From Nannocystis exedens (GTDB taxonomy: Bacteria; Myxococcota_A; Polyangia; Polyangiales; Polyangiaceae), in the NCBI GenBank assembly GCA_945861885.1, contig CAMAVR010000017.1, positions 1 to 57,051 of the forward strand: DNA of 57,051 nt, given 5' to 3'. Shown piece by piece: positions 6,287 through 15,613 of this stretch. A model generated the notes under the pieces. It did no database searches and was not told where the DNA came from. It saw only the letters and a program-made list of their open reading frames with translations. A program made the position numbers and the translations under genes. The stretch's first letter is position 1. Each line of letters begins with the position of its first letter.

Positions 6287-8953
6287 CTATCGACAGAGTG
6301 ATGGCGCCAGCGACGAGACCCGCATGTCGTCACCGGTGCAGTGATTAATCGCCTCCTGGCGCCGCGCTTCGGCGACGGTGCGGCTCGATGGGACATGACC
6401 CCAACGCTTCCGGACGACCGCGAAGGCCCCACATGCCTCGGCACGCTGCCCCTTTTTCGCCAGCGCTTCGCCCAGCCACAGGAACGATCGAACGTAATCA
6501 AATGGGAACGCCATCGGCGCGCAAGTTCGGGTTGCCCGACGCAGATAGGGGATTGCGTCGTCGGCTCGATCGGCCAGCAGGTAGAGGTGCCCCAGCGTGG
6601 CTGCGACCCTCGGCTCTTCGGCCGTCAACGACGGTTGCGAAGGCTCTCCGGCAAGCGCGGCGATTGCATCGGTTTTGCTTTGGACGGCAAGCGGATAAAT
6701 TCTCAGCCACGACTCAAACGGTTTCGCGCCAAGCTGACCCGAAGCAAGAGTCCGCGCCGCCGCCTCGTCTCGCTCCGCGACGAATTGTGATCGCGGGATC
6801 CGACCTATTCGATAGCCAGCGCGCGACGCTTCGAGATCGAGGTCGAACCCGTCGCGGGACGGCCAGACATCGCTCACAAGATCCATCGCCTTCGCGTCGG
6901 CGGCCGCTGCGTTGATGTCCTGCTGCTCGAGATCGAGCTCGAATTTCGCGAGCATCATCGCGCCGTGCGACAATGCGTCATTCGACGACCCGACGGCGTG
7001 CGCCCACTTATCGGCAGCATGCGACGCTGCAGCGAAGTTGCCTTCGAGAACGCCCAATGCAAATTCGTTTGACGCCAGTTGCTCGGGGTAGGCGTTTTTT
7101 GTGCGCGCCGACCATTCGCGCATCACGACTCGAGCCTCATCGAGGTCGCCCATCGACGCTTTTGCGTTTGCCAGCAGGCTGACGGCGGCCGGTTGGTCCG
7201 GGTATGCCGTAGCATAATCGAGCGCCGCGTTCTCCCCTTCGATGCACTGACCCTCGTCGAGCTCCATCCGAGCCCTCGCTTCGAGGCAATTGGTGGCGTC
7301 GGGAGCGGCTTCGAGACACTGTCGCAAGAGCGGCCGCGCTTCATCGACATGCCCGAGCGCTTTGTGAGCTTGTGCCGCAAGCCAGTACCGAACGTTGCCC
7401 ATCTCGGGCCCGAGCGTCGCCGCTAGCGTCAATGCGCTATCGTAGTCACCTGCGCGGAGTAGCTGCGTCGCGTATGCAAGAGTTGCGACGCGCTCATGAG
7501 GAAATCGCGTGTGCAGCGTTGCAAGCGCCGTCGACACCTCCGCATACCGCGGCTCTCGCGCGAGAAGCGGCTTCAGTGCGTCGGCGAGCTTGCTCTCAAA
7601 GCCGGTCAGAACCGCGTTGCGCACTGCGGCGGCATGCGCTCGAACACGTTGGTCGAGAATGTCGGAAGCGGCCCAGTAAAGCAGGCTCGCGTTTGGTTGC
7701 CGGTGGCCAGGCCCCGTGGCCGCTGCGAACTGCTCGCGTGCCAAATCCAATGATCCGCGCATCCAGAGCTGAATTCCGTTTTCGATCTGTGCGGCGACAT
7801 CGCTCGGAACGCCCGCTTCAGTAGAGGATTGTGCAAACGAGAAGGAGCCCGAGGAGCGCACCGCCGCCGCTGCAACTACTGCCACCGTTGCGATTGCAAG
7901 AACCGTCGCGCCGATTGCGACCGGTCGCATTTTCGGTTTGAGAGGGGTCGTCGCCGCGACGGGAGGCACCACCGCGTCCAGCGGCGTGCTGCATGTGACC
8001 GATTTCTCGAGAAAGTCGGGCTCGTGTCGAAAGTTCGTAGGAACGCCGCACCCCAACGCATCTTTGTACGCTCGCGCCAGCGCTTGGCGCATTTCACCCG
8101 CGGTCGCCCAGCGATCGGCCATGTTGCGACGCAGCGCCTTGTCGATGACGCTTGCGACGGCGGCGGGCAGATCAGCGTTGACTTGCGCAATACTCTGAGC
8201 AGTTGATTTCGACGCTGCCTCGACGAACTCTTGCCGAGTGGTCGGCCCGTGATGCACGGGCCTGCGGGTAATCAGCTTGAACATCATGGCGGCGGTTGCC
8301 CATATGTCGGTGCGCCCGTCGAGCTCGAGCTTTTTCCCGTCCGCTTGCTCGGGCGGCATGTATGCCGGGGTGCCCGTTGGGAACGTGCCTTGACTCATCG
8401 TCAGCTCGCTCGTCGATCGGGCAACACGCGCGATGCCAAAATCGAGAACATAAATCTCGCCATCGGACGCGACCATCACGTTGGCCGGCTTGATGTCGCA
8501 GTGAACGACATGCTCCCGATGCGCCGCCTCCAGCGCTTCGAGTATGGCGCAGCCGATGATCACAACGTCGATCAGCGGAAGCGTGCCGCCGTGGCGCTCG
8601 ACGCGCGCGGCGACCGTCTCACCGTCAATCAGCGGCATGACCATGTAGGCGAATCCGCCGGCGCTGATGCCGTGGTCGAGCACTTGAACGATCGACCGAT
8701 GCTTAACGAGATTGGATAGAGCCGCTTCTTTTAGAAAGCGACGCTCGGCATGAAAATCATCTGATAGCCGTTCATTCAGAACTTTGATCGCAAACCGATG
8801 GCCGATATCGTTCGTGGCAGCCCAGACCGTCGCCATTCCGCCCGTACCGAGCTCTTGGGTGAGGTTATATTTACCATCGAGCAACGTCCCCGCCCCACGC
8901 TGCGCAATTTTGCCGGGAGTGCCCCCGGTGCGCTGCGATTTTGATTGCGTCAC
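6287..8953 (-). CDS. Membrane Ser/Thr protein kinase with C-terminal repeat domain
   Basis: An 888-residue PknB-type kinase. The glycine loop ELGTGGMATVW is at about 35-45, the catalytic Lys at 57, HCDIKPAN at 151-158 and DFG at 171-173. The usual HRD is HCD here, so this is a non-RD kinase. It may not depend on activation-loop phosphorylation. A single membrane segment at about 344-366 separates the cytoplasmic kinase from a roughly 500-residue Ala-rich helical region with tetratricopeptide-like repeats, expected on the outer side. The last 100 residues resemble the end of the other kinase at 20246-23137. The start is a GTG with a weak ribosome site. It probably senses an extracytoplasmic signal for the neighbouring operons, but no substrate is evident. 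Confidence 0.85.
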   Translation of the reverse strand: MTQSKSQRTGGTPGKIAQRGAGTLLDGKYNLTQELGTGGMATVWAATNDIGHRFAIKVLNERLSDDFHAERRFLKEAALSNLVKHRSIVQVLDHGISAGGFAYMVMPLIDGETVAARVERHGGTLPLIDVVIIGCAILEALEAAHREHVVHCDIKPANVMVASDGEIYVLDFGIARVARSTSELTMSQGTFPTGTPAYMPPEQADGKKLELDGRTDIWATAAMMFKLITRRPVHHGPTTRQEFVEAASKSTAQSIAQVNADLPAAVASVIDKALRRNMADRWATAGEMRQALARAYKDALGCGVPTNFRHEPDFLEKSVTCSTPLDAVVPPVAATTPLKPKMRPVAIGATVLAIATVAVVAAAAVRSSGSFSFAQSSTEAGVPSDVAAQIENGIQLWMRGSLDLAREQFAAATGPGHRQPNASLLYWAASDILDQRVRAHAAAVRNAVLTGFESKLADALKPLLAREPRYAEVSTALATLHTRFPHERVATLAYATQLLRAGDYDSALTLAATLGPEMGNVRYWLAAQAHKALGHVDEARPLLRQCLEAAPDATNCLEARARMELDEGQCIEGENAALDYATAYPDQPAAVSLLANAKASMGDLDEARVVMREWSARTKNAYPEQLASNEFALGVLEGNFAAASHAADKWAHAVGSSNDALSHGAMMLAKFELDLEQQDINAAAADAKAMDLVSDVWPSRDGFDLDLEASRAGYRIGRIPRSQFVAERDEAAARTLASGQLGAKPFESWLRIYPLAVQSKTDAIAALAGEPSQPSLTAEEPRVAATLGHLYLLADRADDAIPYLRRATRTCAPMAFPFDYVRSFLWLGEALAKKGQRAEACGAFAVVRKRWGHVPSSRTVAEARRQEAINHCTGDDMRVSSLAPSLCR

Positions 8954-9190
8954 ACCTGTGTCTGGGAGCCGTGTTGTAATTTGTCAACGCGAGTGCTGAT
9001 GTTTCTTATGAAAAAAGTGGATTAATTTTAGGATAATTTTAGTGATAAAAGATGTTTATGCTGTGGTTGTAAATTGGGCTCGGCGTAGGGGTTCAGGGGC
9101 GCAGCCCCTAACGCCGTAGCGAGCATCGCACCGCCCCGAACCTGGGGGCTGAATGGGCGGTTTTGCGGGGCGACGCCGCGATTTGCTGGC
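8954..9190. other. Kinase promoter region with AT-rich tract and nested hairpin
   Basis: The intergenic region between the kinase start and the end of the lipoprotein gene. About 8996-9075 is markedly AT-rich, unlike the surroundings, and probably contains the kinase promoter. At 9082-9115 a nested inverted repeat (outer GGCGT/ACGCC, inner AGGGGC/GCCCCT around GCA) forms a strong stem. It could end transcription of the upstream lipoprotein gene or be a dispersed repeat. No poly-T run follows on either strand. Confidence 0.45.
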
Positions 9191-10900
9191 CTACAAACAA
9201 TTCACACGCCACCCCATCGAGGCTTGCGAAAGGTCGCGCGAAAAGTAGTCGGCCGCGTCGATCAGCTGCCTCGGACACGACGCAGCGACGTGCGCGAGCA
9301 CAGCGCCGACTTTTGCGACATCTTCATCTTTCAAACGCAAATCATAAAGGCCGCCGCCCGACTCATACCCAGTGACGGGATGGAGAGCCCACCGATACGC
9401 GAGCATCGTGACCGCGCGCTCCCCGTTGGTGTCGACTGTGGTTGACCCGAGGGAAGCATGGAGAGTCCGGCGATATTTCGCCCCGGCGGCGAGTATGCTG
9501 CTTGTGCCGTCGGGATTAAGCTTGGCGTCGACATCGCCGCCGACCCTCAGTAACTCGTCGAGTACGTCCATCGCGACGCGATCCCAATCTTGGTAGTCGG
9601 CTTCGGGCGAGCTCGCCACGTCACCTGCACTCCCAATCATTCGTGCCACCGTGGCGCGGCCGACCTCCGTTGCCGCGAGATCGTCTTCGAACTCGGCTCC
9701 AAACGGCTCGCAGGGCGTTCGGACGAAATCGACACTAGGCACTCGCCAAATCCACCGTTGTTGTTCCAACGACTTTGAAAAGCGGACGAGCGAGTCGACG
9801 TGCTCGATGCCAATCGCCGTAATCCCACGATTCACGAGACTTGTCGCACAGGACGCGACGAGGTTCGCATTGCGCGGTACAAAATCACCGCCTCGAACGG
9901 ACGAGACTGTCACTGTTGCGTCGATTGCGGCCGATGAGGGTTGGGGCAACCCAGCGGTGATTGAGAGGTCCAGATTCGCAGCGAAAGCGCTTATTAACCG
10001 GGACTCGTGCGATACGAGCGATGCCGCAAGATAGAATGACCGCGCCGCAATTGGCGATCCATTCATCCGCGCCAAAAGTTCACCGCGAGTGGCGATCAGA
10101 ATCGGCGATTGCGCGTCGATCCAGGGCAGCTCCGGGGCGCCGTCGAGTTTTATCGCGAACGGCTTCGCGGACACCCACGAGACGATCGCTTCGAGCTCCT
10201 TAGCGGGTACCCCGAGGGCATCGGCCACGAGGTTCCGAGAAGTCTCGTCGTTTGACTCAAGCGCCTTCTGCACGACGCCAAGCGCCGGAATTTGAAGAAT
10301 TGCTGTCGCATCGTCCGTCGCGCGCGCTTCGTACCAGTTGCCGGCCTGCCGACTTGCGACGGGCGAAGCGGCCGTCAGCGCGGGATCGACCACTGCGCCG
10401 ATTTCGACGTGCGTGAAGACGGGCGAATCAAAGACCACCTGCCCGAACAGTTTCACGGTGCAATTGTTATTACCGCTCGACAACTCCGCGTTGAAATCGG
10501 CGGGCGCGCCATCATCCACTGTCACCCTTCGCATTTCGGTGTGAGAAGCGTCGTTGCCGGTCGCGTCAGTGATAAGCCCACGGCGATTCGCGTGGTCGGT
10601 GACGATTGGAAGGCCACCGCTTTTGGCGGCGATCGCCGCGGCATCGATGCCTCGCGGCGTCGTGTTGGGAGCCGGACTCGGGTCCGTTTCAAATCCTGGA
10701 AACGCGTCGTCCAGGGTACAGCGCTTGATCGGGCTCGCCTTCCAAGCTGCAAACGCGGAGAGACTTTGCGATGGGAGGCGCGTCATCGCGTGCTTCGGAG
10801 ACGGCGAATCAGACAGACCGGTTCGCATCCCGGTATTGCCGCAGCCTGAAACGGCAAACAGGAGAATTACAGGCACATAATAAGCAGCTTGATGGCGCAT
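9191..10900 (-). CDS. Large secreted lipoprotein, unknown function
   Basis: A 569-residue protein with a lipoprotein signal (MRHQAAYYVPVILLFAVSGC; cleavage before the Cys in AVSGC), so it should be attached to a membrane on the outer side. Beyond that I recognise no domain. The mature part is mixed in composition with several isolated cysteines and ends in MGWRVNCL. It is transcribed away from the radical SAM operon and sits between that operon and the kinase. A link to either system is only suggested by position. Confidence 0.65.
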   Translation of the reverse strand: MRHQAAYYVPVILLFAVSGCGNTGMRTGLSDSPSPKHAMTRLPSQSLSAFAAWKASPIKRCTLDDAFPGFETDPSPAPNTTPRGIDAAAIAAKSGGLPIVTDHANRRGLITDATGNDASHTEMRRVTVDDGAPADFNAELSSGNNNCTVKLFGQVVFDSPVFTHVEIGAVVDPALTAASPVASRQAGNWYEARATDDATAILQIPALGVVQKALESNDETSRNLVADALGVPAKELEAIVSWVSAKPFAIKLDGAPELPWIDAQSPILIATRGELLARMNGSPIAARSFYLAASLVSHESRLISAFAANLDLSITAGLPQPSSAAIDATVTVSSVRGGDFVPRNANLVASCATSLVNRGITAIGIEHVDSLVRFSKSLEQQRWIWRVPSVDFVRTPCEPFGAEFEDDLAATEVGRATVARMIGSAGDVASSPEADYQDWDRVAMDVLDELLRVGGDVDAKLNPDGTSSILAAGAKYRRTLHASLGSTTVDTNGERAVTMLAYRWALHPVTGYESGGGLYDLRLKDEDVAKVGAVLAHVAASCPRQLIDAADYFSRDLSQASMGWRVNCL

Positions 10901-11150
10901 TTCAAAACTCCGTCGAGAGATCGGCTGCCGTGTTGGGACAACGAGGCTTCCTTACACGTACAAACGCGTGGGCGAGCCGTTCGATCAAAAGTTCGTGATC
11001 TTTTTCGCTCGCCCCGGGCACCGACAAAAAAAATCGACTGCTCGATTGATCAACTGCCTCGCCGCTTCGTTTCTACACAGTGAGCGATGACAGCGGGCAC
11101 GAAGATGCCCGGTCGCTCGCTAGCGACAAACGTTCGAAAGGCGGCGGGTC
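10901..11150. promoter_or_regulatory. Divergent control region for lipoprotein and radical SAM operon
   Basis: A 250-base gap between two divergently transcribed units. It must hold both promoters, but I see no transfer-motif copy and no clear standard promoter. A run of A residues lies at about 11026-11033. The ribosome site AAAGGCGG before 11151 supports the radical SAM start. Confidence 0.4.
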
Positions 11151-12737
11151 ATGGGCAATTTCTCAAATACAGTCGAGCTATCGCGACGAAGGCTTCGTGA
11201 ATTCTCCGTGATTTCGGGCGGGCCCGGGACCGTTCTCTACGACCGCGCCGCTTTGACGCTCCGTCCGCTATCAACTGACGTGGCAAGCGACCTCGCTCGC
11301 ATTCTGCAAGGTCTCGACGGCCTAAGCGACAATTCACAAGCGTGGCCGGCGCTCGTCGACATTTTTCAAAACTATGAACTCGCGCCGGTAATCAATCCAC
11401 TTGAAGGGACCTCAGCACTCCGTCCGTCAGATCATAAGGCGTCGAAGCCGACAGTCGCTCCCGAGCGCTATCTCAACAAGCTCGCGATTAATCTCGCGAA
11501 CGATTGCAATCTCGCGTGCACATATTGTTACGCGAATAAGGGCTTGTACGGAAACCCGGAGCGCGCACTTCTCGGCGAAGACGAGATTGAAGCGATCATT
11601 TTGCGCTTCGCCGAGCGCTACGACTTGATCGAGAGCGTTCAGTTCATGGGGGGCGAGCCGAGCATGAACCCCGGCGCGCTTCGACGTGCCGGAGAGGTTT
11701 TTGAGCGTCTGGTGGGCGAGGGACGCTTGGCTGCAGTCCCAAAGCTTTACATGGTGACCAACGGCTTGCGCTTTACGCCCGCATTTTTGGATGTAGCCGA
11801 ACGGTACAAGTGCGAGTTGACCGTCAGTCTCGACGGGCCGAAAGAGGTGCACGATTTTGTGCGAGTAAAAGCAGGGGGCGGCGGAAGCTACGACGCGATT
11901 CGACGCAGCATCGTCGCCGCCAAAAATCGCGGAATAGCGATCGAGTTCGAGCCGACATTCTCGAAGCGTCACCTCGATTGCGGCATGCACCTGATCGATC
12001 TCTGTCGCTGGTTTTACGATGAATTTGGCGTGAGCGTGCTTCACGCGCCGGCGATGTCTGAAAACCGCTACGGCACGCAGCCGCTGGCATTGACGATCGA
12101 GGATAAGGAGCGCGAGTTTTGCGCAGTCACCGAGTGGGGGCTCGATAACCTGTTCGAGCGCGGCATCTATTTGATGCACGGGTTCACGGCGCGACTTTTG
12201 GAGAGCTTCGAGACGCGAGTTCGCAACAAATACACCTGTCCCGCTGGCAATGCGCTCTTAAGCGTGTCGACGCGCGGCGAGGTCTCTCCGTGCTGGATGA
12301 TGACCGACGAAGCGCCTTTCGCGATGGGATCGATCCACGACGAAGAGTTTCTCGGCGCCCGCTATCGCGAAGTCATGGCGGCAATGGACCAGTACGAGCT
12401 CCATTCGCATCCGGAGTGTCGCGTGTGCCCAATTCAGCCAGTTTGCTTCGGCTGCAAAGGCGGCGATTACCATGCAACTGGGACGATGAGCGCCAAATCG
12501 GACTGCGATTGGATGCGGTCGATGGTCGCGACATTCGCGGCGCATCTGTTCGCGCATCGGCCGGCGCCCAAGACGACGCAAGGCTACTTCGAACGAGCTC
12601 CGGCGCGGTTTACGTCGGCGCCCGGATCGATCAGTGCGACAGCGGTGCATCGCGCGGCATCCGCTGGTCCTCTCGTTCAACTTCGAGTTCGACGTTCAAA
12701 GGACTTAGTAACACCTGAGCTTATCTCTTCGAATTAA
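11151..12737 (+). CDS. Radical SAM/SPASM peptide-modifying enzyme
   Basis: A 528-residue maturase. The radical SAM cluster motif CNLACTYC is at Cys119, Cys123 and Cys126, followed by FMGGEPSMNPG and VSLDGP, both typical of the family. The C-terminal SPASM part has Cys363, 381, 423, 426, 432, 435 and 452, enough for two auxiliary iron-sulfur clusters. The first 90 residues look like the peptide-binding N-terminal domain of such maturases. Enzymes of this layout install thioether, carbon-carbon or similar crosslinks in ribosomally made peptides. It heads a four-gene operon with a small peptide gene 29 bases downstream, the obvious substrate. Which crosslink is made cannot be read from the sequence. 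Confidence 0.88.
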   Translation: MGNFSNTVELSRRRLREFSVISGGPGTVLYDRAALTLRPLSTDVASDLARILQGLDGLSDNSQAWPALVDIFQNYELAPVINPLEGTSALRPSDHKASKPTVAPERYLNKLAINLANDCNLACTYCYANKGLYGNPERALLGEDEIEAIILRFAERYDLIESVQFMGGEPSMNPGALRRAGEVFERLVGEGRLAAVPKLYMVTNGLRFTPAFLDVAERYKCELTVSLDGPKEVHDFVRVKAGGGGSYDAIRRSIVAAKNRGIAIEFEPTFSKRHLDCGMHLIDLCRWFYDEFGVSVLHAPAMSENRYGTQPLALTIEDKEREFCAVTEWGLDNLFERGIYLMHGFTARLLESFETRVRNKYTCPAGNALLSVSTRGEVSPCWMMTDEAPFAMGSIHDEEFLGARYREVMAAMDQYELHSHPECRVCPIQPVCFGCKGGDYHATGTMSAKSDCDWMRSMVATFAAHLFAHRPAPKTTQGYFERAPARFTSAPGSISATAVHRAASAGPLVQLRVRRSKDLVTPELISSN

Positions 12738-12766
12738 ACGAATCCGTTTCTGTGAAAGGCAAGACC

Positions 12767-13096
12767 ATGAACAAATTGATTATTCCGTCGTCGATTTTGG
12801 CCATATCTGCGGGGCTTATTGCGTCCGCTTCCCCCAAGGATGCGCGAGCCGACGAGCCGACACGCCCGACCGATGCAAATTCCACGGAAGAGGGTGTCGA
12901 GTCGCTCATTCTCGCGAAACGCGAGTCTTTGATTAAGGCGACCGTTGTTGATCCCAATACACGTGATCAACTCCTTGAATTGAATCAGCGCATTGCGGCA
13001 TTGCGAGCAAGCGATCCAGAAGCCATTTCCGCGTGGGGGCTCGGATGCGGACAGCATTGCGTGTCAGCGACCGAAAGCAGCGACGAACCACGCTAA
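12767..13096 (+). CDS. Candidate RiPP precursor peptide with signal-peptide-like leader
   Basis: A 109-residue protein starting at an ATG with a GAAAGGC ribosome site. The N-terminus MNKLIIPSSILAISAGLIAS is a signal-peptide-like hydrophobic stretch, followed by an acidic, helical middle. The tail EAISAWGLGCGQHCVSATES (residues 85-104), then SDEPR, contains the only Trp (90) and the only two Cys (94 and 98). It lies directly between the radical SAM maturase and the prenyltransferase. I infer that it is their shared substrate, with Trp90 a possible prenylation site and the Cys/His segment a possible crosslink site. A secretory leader is unusual for a precursor modified in the cytoplasm. It could instead be a small periplasmic protein. 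Confidence 0.65.
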   Translation: MNKLIIPSSILAISAGLIASASPKDARADEPTRPTDANSTEEGVESLILAKRESLIKATVVDPNTRDQLLELNQRIAALRASDPEAISAWGLGCGQHCVSATESSDEPR

Positions 13097-13115
13097 TTCG
13101 AACGTAGGTAGCACC

Positions 13116-14159
13116 ATGAGCGCATCGCAGTCGGTATCAACTTCGTGGGCTTCAACGGTTCACGCTGCCTTTGATGCGCTTATCGGCGCGCCACATCTTG
13201 CCGCATTGTTGTCCCGTACGTTTGACGATATTGCGGACGGATGGGGGCATTATCCGTCATCGGGGCCGCTCCCATTTTCGTCGGGAGTGTGCCCCGACGG
13301 GTCGCCAGTAGAGGCGTCGATTCGCTTCGCACACGGGCGTCCGCGAGAGTATCGCTTTATTGCGCAACCATGGCGCTGCGCCGACGGGCAGACGAATTTG
13401 CGCGATATTCGTTCGCATGCGCTGCGCTTTGTGGAACAACACAGCACAACGGAAGCGCGCGAGTTTTTGGAGCGAACGTTGTCAATTTATCCCGATGGCA
13501 CGGGTCGGCTGCCGTTTGGGAACTTTTTTTTATGGCTTGGCCGGAGTGGCAGCGAATCGCGATCGGGGATCAAAGTCTATCTCAACCCGTGGGCCGCAAG
13601 TCACCACCGCGACGGCTTCCTCGCCATCGACCATGTATTGCGCGGCACCTCCTTTCACGAGGAAGCGATCGCGTGGGTAATGCGCTTTTGTGAGTCGACG
13701 ATCCGTCTCCCGCACATCATCGGAATGAACTTCGAACCCGGAGGCGCGCTGTCGGTTAAAATATATTTTACCGCGCACGAAACACGCGGCTCGCTTATTG
13801 CGATGAGCGACGCGTGGAGAACGAACGGCGGCGAAGTCGCCGACTTGAGTGCCCTATTCAAGTCCGGATGCTTCGGGAGTGAAGGCGAGGTGCATTCCGC
13901 GCTAACTCTCGCGGGCGGAAAAACGCCGTCATTGCGGTTCAACTTTTTGTGTGCGGACTGGTTCGGCAGCGATCAGGAGGTGATTGAAGCCGTCGCACGC
14001 ACGGGTGGTGTCGATATCGCTCGGGAGCTTGGACGCCTCGCCGAGGTTGACGGGCGACAAATTACGTTTGCCAGCTGGGATACCGCCGCCGTCACGCTTT
14101 ACCTGAGAGTTGCATCCGGCGCGCAACTTCGCGATAAGGTTAACGTGAGATGCGACTGA
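13116..14159 (+). CDS. ABBA-type aromatic (indole-like) prenyltransferase
   Basis: A 347-residue protein with the signature of DMATS-type prenyltransferases, which attach isoprenoid chains to aromatic rings, most often Trp. The segment SSGVCPDGSPVEASIRF (55-71) carries the expected acidic residue Glu66. GIKVYLNP (151-158) and VKIYF (214-218) supply the alternating Lys/Tyr pairs that bind diphosphate in this fold. Length is right for a bacterial member. It overlaps the next gene by ten bases, so the two are translationally coupled. In this context a tryptophan in the peptide encoded by the preceding gene is the likely acceptor, which is inference. A free indole substrate is the alternative. 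Confidence 0.7.
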   Translation: MSASQSVSTSWASTVHAAFDALIGAPHLAALLSRTFDDIADGWGHYPSSGPLPFSSGVCPDGSPVEASIRFAHGRPREYRFIAQPWRCADGQTNLRDIRSHALRFVEQHSTTEAREFLERTLSIYPDGTGRLPFGNFFLWLGRSGSESRSGIKVYLNPWAASHHRDGFLAIDHVLRGTSFHEEAIAWVMRFCESTIRLPHIIGMNFEPGGALSVKIYFTAHETRGSLIAMSDAWRTNGGEVADLSALFKSGCFGSEGEVHSALTLAGGKTPSLRFNFLCADWFGSDQEVIEAVARTGGVDIARELGRLAEVDGRQITFASWDTAAVTLYLRVASGAQLRDKVNVRCD

Positions 14160-15001
14160 CCTGGCGGCAATTTCGAGGGGTTTGGCGGCCCGTGCTGGGG
14201 CTGGCGGTGATCGTGAGCGTCGGCTGGCTGGGGCGCGCCAGGCTTCCGGAGTTCGCGGAAGTTCGCGATTTTATTGCACTGAAAATTTCCCCCGGCCGTT
14301 TTCGCGACCAGTGCATACGGAAGTTTTTGCTCGGCGAGCAGGAGCTGCTGCTGGTCGGCACAATTCACTCGATGCACCTGACGACGCCGGCGTACGGGCT
14401 TGCCGATGTTGAAAACGTCGTCCGGAATTACCGGCCCGATTCTGTTGCGCTCGAGATACGGCCGAAGGATCTCGAGGAGCGAAAATTCAATCTAGGGCCG
14501 ATCGAAATGGCCCAGGTCGCCATCGCGACGGAGCATAGCCACGTACCGACGTTTGGCTTCGATGTTGGCGATGACGAAGCGATGGAGCGCGCTGCGGAAC
14601 GCGGGGTTGCGCTCGACTACAACGACGACCATCGGAATCGCGAAATGGTGGCGTTGCTGAAAAAGGGCTCGAACGGTTTGCGGCGAGTTGTCGCGTTCAC
14701 CGGCTACTCGCACCTCGAGCCGTTTGCACGCTTGTTAAAGAGCGCAGGGGCCGTCGAAGTCCCCATGTCTGACGGCGAACGCCACTCGCTCTATGCCGAC
14801 GCTGGCGCTCGGTCGACGCTGTATCCCGACATGCTCGCCTCGATACGTGCGAGTGCGGCGTCGCTTCAGGATTATCTCGACCACTACGGAAAAGAGAACG
14901 AATGGTCGGAGCGGATTCGCGCAAAGCTGGCGCAGCTTCGTACGCTGGAGACGCAGCTTTCTTCAAAGGATGATGCGCAGAGCACGGCGTTGAACCGATA
15001 G
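14150..15001 (+). CDS. Membrane-anchored TraB/TIKI-family protein, putative metalloprotease
   Basis: A 283-residue protein with an N-terminal membrane anchor (about 14-30) and a domain resembling the TraB/PrgY/TIKI family. LLVGTIHSMHL puts the family histidine at about 73, and YRPDSVALEIRP puts the family glutamate at about 102. A second His-containing part follows with FTGYSHLEPF. Members bind or cleave peptides at the membrane; enterococcal TraB/PrgY reduce pheromone peptide activity. As the last gene of the peptide operon, overlapping the prenyltransferase, it could cleave the leader, process the exported product or give self-protection. The protease activity is inferred from the family. 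Confidence 0.65.
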   Translation: MRLTWRQFRGVWRPVLGLAVIVSVGWLGRARLPEFAEVRDFIALKISPGRFRDQCIRKFLLGEQELLLVGTIHSMHLTTPAYGLADVENVVRNYRPDSVALEIRPKDLEERKFNLGPIEMAQVAIATEHSHVPTFGFDVGDDEAMERAAERGVALDYNDDHRNREMVALLKKGSNGLRRVVAFTGYSHLEPFARLLKSAGAVEVPMSDGERHSLYADAGARSTLYPDMLASIRASAASLQDYLDHYGKENEWSERIRAKLAQLRTLETQLSSKDDAQSTALNR

Positions 15002-15029
15002 TTCCGACAGGAGTTCTGAATACTGCGGC

Positions 15030-15608
15030 CTATCGCGGCCGGCTACGTTCGCTATTGAACCAAGAAGTCCGGCCGTCCCACGCTCGACGAAGCGCGTCCC
15101 TAGCGACGCGCAGGCGATAGACAACGTTGCGTCGCGGGACGCCTAGCTTCTGGGCGATTTCGTCGCCAGATGCCCCTTGCTCGACATCCTCAAGCATCTG
15201 CTTGTCGTGAGTTGTGAGCCGCATCATCGCCGCCTCGGCTCGCTTCGCGTCGGTCGCAAGGCGAAGCCATGTCTCGGGCGACGGTCGGCGATCGGCAAGA
15301 CGGCCGTCGTTTTTCGCAGCCGCGTCGTCCAACGACGTCGCAAGGCGTTTGCGACCGGAATTGCGGACGGCCATCGATTCCCGCATCGCCGCGATGTACG
15401 CGTATGCGAGCCGTTCTTTTTCCGGCAGCGTCGCCAGCCGCTCAAGATGGGGAAGCAATTTGATCGCGGTCTGCTGGAACGCGTCCTCAGCCTCGTGAGG
15501 TTGCAAACGGACTCTTTGAATCCCGCGCCGAATGGCTGGCGATAGCTCTTCGATGAATGTGGAACGTTCGCTTGAAGGCATATTCGGTTCCGTGAGGCGT
15601 AACTGCAT
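15030..15608 (-). CDS. ECF-like sigma factor
   Basis: A compact two-domain sigma factor of about 192 residues. A region 2-like part contains EDAFQQTAIKLLPHLERL and a helix AYAYIAAMRESMAVR. A region 4-like part contains MLEDVEQGASGDEIAQKLGV and YRLRVARDALRRAW, the usual helix-turn-helix. It ends the minus-strand operon six bases after the oxygenase gene, if the ATG at 15608 is used. An ATG at 15581 is an alternative start. It ends 28 bases from the converging peptide operon. It could control one or both cargo operons. No anti-sigma gene is evident nearby. Confidence 0.7.
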   Translation of the reverse strand: MQLRLTEPNMPSSERSTFIEELSPAIRRGIQRVRLQPHEAEDAFQQTAIKLLPHLERLATLPEKERLAYAYIAAMRESMAVRNSGRKRLATSLDDAAAKNDGRLADRRPSPETWLRLATDAKRAEAAMMRLTTHDKQMLEDVEQGASGDEIAQKLGVPRRNVVYRLRVARDALRRAWDGRTSWFNSERSRPR

Positions 15609-15613
15609 ATCGC

